A stretch of 64,000 nucleotides of DNA, from assembly GCA_964019155.1 (NCBI GenBank), contig OZ025246.1, positions 2,901,066-2,965,065 on the forward strand, written 5' to 3'. Position numbers and translations under genes: made by a program. The stretch comes from Osedax fenrisi. Taxonomy: Eukaryota; Annelida; Polychaeta; Sabellida; Siboglinidae. Below are positions 60,443-64,000 of the stretch, in pieces; within the stretch, counting starts at the first letter, position 1; every line of letters starts with the position of its first letter. The notes beneath the pieces were generated by a model. The model saw only the letters and a program-made list of their open reading frames with translations. It made no database searches and had not been told where the DNA came from.

Positions 60443-62740
60443 CAATTGATGAAGAATATATATTTTCTTATAACTATAATTTGGGGGAACCCCAAAACCC
60501 CTGTGCAAACTCGTATCAAATATTATTTTGCTAATACATGAATAAATATAATGATGTATTGTAATATTTTATTTTAGTATATATTACACACACACGCACA
60601 CACATACACAAACATACACACATATATACATATATACATACACCAATATACATTCACACACATATATATATATAATCACATTCCATTATATTTATATAAT
60701 GGAATTAAATTATTTGATATCTGTCAACAAGTTAAATTAAGGGTAATTGTCTCGACAAGCAGCAATGCTTCTACAATTACCCAGGTACTTGTACCTAAAT
60801 CTGATAATAATAATAATAATATATATATATATTTATATGTTGTTATACGTATATTATTTATTTAATTATTAAGTTAAAAACTGTTTTGTATTTTTTTGTA
60901 TTTTGTATTTGTATTTTGATTCACATATCCACATAATTATTGCATACAGAATAATCACCGACAATAATATAATTATTGATAATATTAATAAATCCTATAA
61001 TTAATATTAATTATTATTTACATATATATATATAAATATATAAATATATATATATATATAAATATTTGAATAGGTGACACAATAATATAAATATTACAAA
61101 TATAATTATAATATATGAATGGATGAATGAATTAATTATGTCATTGAAATACTTATATCGATGCCATTTCAAGTGTATATAATATCGAACAAATAAACAT
61201 AACTAAACAAACGGAAAATATAAAGGTATTTAATAAAAAAAATACGATATAATATATAAATAAATATAATAACAAATATATGTTTATGCACAGTTTAAAT
61301 ATTTATTTGTAATTAATTTAAAAACAATACTACTCAAGAATCGTATCTAGATCGCATGGTATTATCTGTACGGGGGACAATGGAAGATAATACATGCATA
61401 TTTCCTCTCTATGGAATAGAACCTATATATATATATATATGTATACCTTACATACATTTTTTTTTAAATATATAAAAAAAACCACAAAATAAAATATTAT
61501 TTTTTTAAACCTTTTAACTGTTTTTAAAACCTTTAAATTATGTGTATTTTTAGTATTTTATTTTTTAATTTAAATTTTCTTAAGGTCTATATAATTAATC
61601 TGAAACTTAGTCAAAATAAAAAAAAAAAAAAAAAATTATCACAAAAATAAAAATTACTTTTTAGTCTTGCTTCTTATTTTTTGTTTGAATTTTGATTTTT
61701 TTATACAAATTATATAGTTTACAAACATATTCTTTGATTTCAAATCTTAGTATAGAATTGGTGATAATAACAATACTTTACTTTTTTTGATAAAGTGTAA
61801 AGTTATGTAGATACTATTTGAATTTACTTATAAATTGTAGTGTAGAATTGTAAGTGATTATTTTTGTGTATTGTATTATTATTGTATATTAAGTGTATTT
61901 GTAATTGTATAGCTTTTACTGAGAGGAAAGTATTGCCAGTATTCTTATTATTGGAACAAATATGATCCCTAAGGCATTGGATCTGACGAACCCATACCCA
62001 TGAAGTTGATACACCATATGTCCATATATCCTTACTGTTGGCTAATCTGGTTATAATTTTAATAATTAAATATATCGTATTTTTATAAGTGTATTATTCT
62101 AATTGATTACTAAATAATTAAATTTTATTTATAATTTTGTTTTTTAACATATATTTTTGTATATATTTTGGGTATATATTTTATATACATATATATTTAT
62201 TTTACTAAATTTAACTAAATTTTACTAAATTTTAACTCTTAACATTTTATTTTTATTTTATTTATTTTTATTTTACTTTTACTATAATTTTCTCATCATA
62301 ATTGTCCTATAGGAAAGTGAAATAGGTAAACGACTAGATAAGCATAGCGCTCCTTCGTTTACCATGATCATACCTACATTCTGATTATTATTATATAGTA
62401 GAATGAATTCGATGTATAATTATGCTGAGTATAACCTCCCTGTATGACTCAACGTGTAAGTGGATTAACTAGTTACTGATACTAACTACGATGTGTTCTC
62501 AGCTACTCATAACGCCGTACTTGATCGATTTATAAATAAAATGCATACTATTAACAAGGGTTTTGCGAAGCAAAGATATAACATCTCGCGGCTAACGGCA
62601 GTATCGATTTCAATGAAATAGATTTAATTTTGACGCGGTTTCCATACAACAATGATTTCATTGTTCTACTAAATGACACGCTATATAAGTTAACCGTTAC
62701 ACGCCACATAAATATGTATAGCATTTAATTCCAATATATC
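59640..62740. other. AT-rich, mostly featureless
   Basis: Holds (TA)n at 60155-60190 and 60405-60437, a CA-rich tract at 60586-60664, a hairpin at 60738-60780 (GGGTAATTGT with ACAATTACCC), a small GGGG/CCCC dyad at 60480-60498 and an A-run at 61618-61634. A possible short exon is at 60064-60120. GC-richer patches at 61335-61425, 61940-62040 and 62400-62640 have no assignment. Confidence 0.45.
60067..60117 (-). CDS. Candidate micro-exon, very tentative
   Basis: On the minus strand EPVMVIADEGDLPLFTD sits between an AG (ACCATTAG) and a GT donor-like GTATATAAT. Its composition is unlike the surrounding A/T. The plus strand of the same bases is also open (NKGKSPSSAMTITGSLMV), so strand and reality are both unsure. 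Confidence 0.2.
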
Positions 62741-62754
62741 CTATTTATACATAC

Positions 62755-62756
<2 letters not shown>

Positions 62757-62840
<84 letters not shown>

Positions 62841-62841
62841 T
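62757..62841. repeat. (TA)n microsatellite at the 5' edge of LINE-G
   Basis: About 85 bp of TA with one G, directly followed by the LINE-G leader. Confidence 0.9.
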
Positions 62842-63166
62842 CTAGACTTCCTGTTTACAATTCTATCAACATTACAACATTTTTCAATTTACTTTATCTC
62901 AAATCATCCATATCAAGATAAGTTTATCATATATTTAATTTAATATTCTATATGCATGAATATATAATACATTCATTTATATAAATATTATAAATAAATT
63001 AATGGTTATATTAACTATATTATCACTTTTAATTTAGTAGTTATTGAAATCATTGAACCGTGACTATTTTTCTTGTTTACATTTCTTATTTCTCATTAAT
63101 ATATTTGTCAATTAATATTATATATCTATAATCAATTCATATATAAACATAGTCTTTTCTGTCATT

Positions 63167-63844
63167 ATGCCTATTACTAATCAAGCATTATATGATCAAA
63201 TTACTGTATTAGAAAATATTATAAATAAATTATCTGACATAATTAGTTATCAATCTAAGAATATCGAATCTTTAAAAGACGAAAATAATATTATTATACA
63301 AAAATGTATCAATCTAGAAACAAAAATAGATAACAATAGTATTATCCAGGCTGTAAAAATAGATTCAATAGCTCCTAAAATTAACAATAAACTAATCAAT
63401 AATAATATATTATTAACTACTGATATTGAAGATACCATTGATTATTCTAAAAAATCAAATTATTTAAACTTCTTGAAAGAGAAACTTGATATAAAAATTG
63501 AAGAAGAGAATATAATTAAAATTAATAAAATAAAATATAAAAGTGATAATACTAAACCATTAAAATATAATAAATGTGTAATAAATTTAAATAATAGTAA
63601 AATAAAATCATCTATTTTAAAAAACAAAAATCAATTAAAAGATAAGAATACCTATATTCAAGAATTCTTAGATAACAGTACTAATAATTTATTCTTTAAT
63701 ACACGTAAATTGAGATCGGAGAATAAAATTATCAATACCTGGATATATAACAATAATATTTTTATAGAAACTAATGATAATAAAAAAATACAAATTATAA
63801 ATCAATTACATTTAGATAATATTGTTGACAATTTTAGTTTATAA
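63167..63844 (+). CDS. LINE-G ORF1 protein (coiled coil, RRM-like, FP-like C-terminus)
   Basis: 225 residues from the ATG at 63167. Residues about 6-55 are heptad-like (LENIINKLSDIISYQSKNIE, then LKDENNIIIQKCINLETKI), suited to a trimerising coiled coil. The middle (NYLNFLKEKLDIKIEEENII and INLNNSKIKSSILKNKNQL) resembles the RRM-like part of LINE ORF1 proteins. The C-terminus (FLDNSTNNLFFNTRKLRSEN, then INTWIYNNNIFIE) matches the 'RKL...I...W...G.I.V' domain shared with the baculovirus-FP-like family found in retrotransposon ORF1 proteins. This is the expected RNA chaperone that coats element RNA. No stop or frameshift. Unlike LINE-A/D/E it has no PHD finger. Confidence 0.75.
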   Translation: MPITNQALYDQITVLENIINKLSDIISYQSKNIESLKDENNIIIQKCINLETKIDNNSIIQAVKIDSIAPKINNKLINNNILLTTDIEDTIDYSKKSNYLNFLKEKLDIKIEEENIIKINKIKYKSDNTKPLKYNKCVINLNNSKIKSSILKNKNQLKDKNTYIQEFLDNSTNNLFFNTRKLRSENKIINTWIYNNNIFIETNDNKKIQIINQLHLDNIVDNFSL

Positions 63845-63899
63845 TTATATATTTTAAATTTTTATTTTTATTTTATACCTATAACTAAAGATATTACCT

Positions 63900-64000
63900 A
63901 TGACTAATGATACATATAATATAATATTAGATAATCAAGTTTTCACCTATAGTATTAATGATACAAGCAATCGATTACATATAAATAGTGAATTTATAAA
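63900..64000 (+). CDS. Start of LINE-G ORF2 (cut by window edge)
   Basis: ATG at 63900, 55 bases after the ORF1 stop, in a continuous frame to the window end (MTNDTYNIILDNQVFTYSIN at its start). Position and spacing suggest the endonuclease/RT ORF, but no diagnostic motif is reached within the window. Confidence 0.5.
   Translation, partial: MTNDTYNIILDNQVFTYSINDTSNRLHINSEFI

Larger units (their letters stand above)
62842..64000 (+). mobile_element. LINE-G, 5' end, continues past the window
   Basis: Leader 62842-63166 starts AGACTTCCTGTTTAC and contains ATCAAGATAAGTTTATC, similar to the LINE-A leader (TGACTTCCTGTTTATC, TTCAGATAAGTTTCCC). Intact ORF1 at 63167-63844 and the start of a second ORF at 63900. 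Appears to be a young, possibly full-length element. Confidence 0.75.

Noticed and set aside
60738..60780. microRNA-like hairpin (GGGTAATTGT / ACAATTACCC)
   Set aside because: The 10-bp stem is too short and the loop too large for a miRNA precursor; noted only as dyad symmetry.
61335..61425. Minus-strand frame ending RTDNTMRSRYDS
   Set aside because: About 20 codons with other frames equally plausible; no splice sites or family evidence strong enough.

Overview
This is a eukaryotic, almost certainly invertebrate-animal, nuclear window. It is very AT-rich (judged by eye, not counted), full of TA microsatellites, satellites and decayed transposons, and has very little host coding sequence. The best host gene is an exon on the minus strand at the left edge (691 down to 1) encoding leucine-rich repeats; it has no ATG of its own and continues out of the window. 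The animal placement rests on that LRR style, on L2/CR1-like LINEs with PHD-finger ORFs, on a tRNA-derived SINE and on short spliceosomal-type introns. I cannot name the species.

Layout. 1-0.7 kb: LRR exon. 0.9-3.4 kb: a decayed Gypsy-type pol (RNase H, then integrase zinc finger and core start) interrupted by two tRNA-SINEs in opposite orientation, two copies of a palindromic foldback element, a 172-bp inverted-repeat MITE and a 41-bp hairpin element. 4.9-5.9 kb: a TA-flanked DNA transposon with 26-bp terminal inverted repeats. 6.8 kb: a 5S-rRNA-like relic. 7.7-23.6 kb: a block of (TAC)n arrays, all in the same strand sense, split by four LINEs (A+, B-, C+, D-). 23.6-27 kb: a 280-bp satellite. 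27-28.7 kb: AT-rich duplicated blocks. 28.8-31.7 kb: a Helitron-like repeat. 31.8-33.8 kb: an inverted-repeat element and a 620-bp tandem duplication, one copy of which carries a second hairpin element with a perfect 8-bp target duplication. 34.1-34.5 kb: an isolated LINE promoter (tandem monomers). 35.3-39.4 kb: LINE-E between two (TAC)n arrays. 39.9-43 kb: a purine-rich satellite. 45-46.2 kb: Gypsy pol relic with an apparent internal inversion. 46.3-49 kb: LINE-F. 49.4-50.8 kb: LINE relics. 51.4-59.1 kb: nested DNA transposons that enclose four tandem copies of a coiled-coil exon and another LINE fragment. 59.4-59.6 kb: tail of a retroelement ORF. 62.8-64 kb: 5' end of an intact-looking LINE (ORF1 complete, ORF2 cut by the window edge).

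How the parts relate. The LINEs share an unusual plan: an N-terminal PHD-type C4HC3 finger, an RNA-binding-like middle region, an apurinic-type endonuclease and a reverse transcriptase, in one frame or separated only by a UGA. Five LINE copies (A-E) touch a (TAC)n array on at least one side and A, B, C and E on both, suggesting that these microsatellites are their landing sites. The two items I would follow first are the 37/41-bp hairpin elements with 8-bp target duplications and the tandem exon array inside nested transposons. Almost all transposon ORFs show stops, frameshifts or catalytic substitutions; LINE-C (3' half), the RT of LINE-B and ORF1 of LINE-G look the least damaged.
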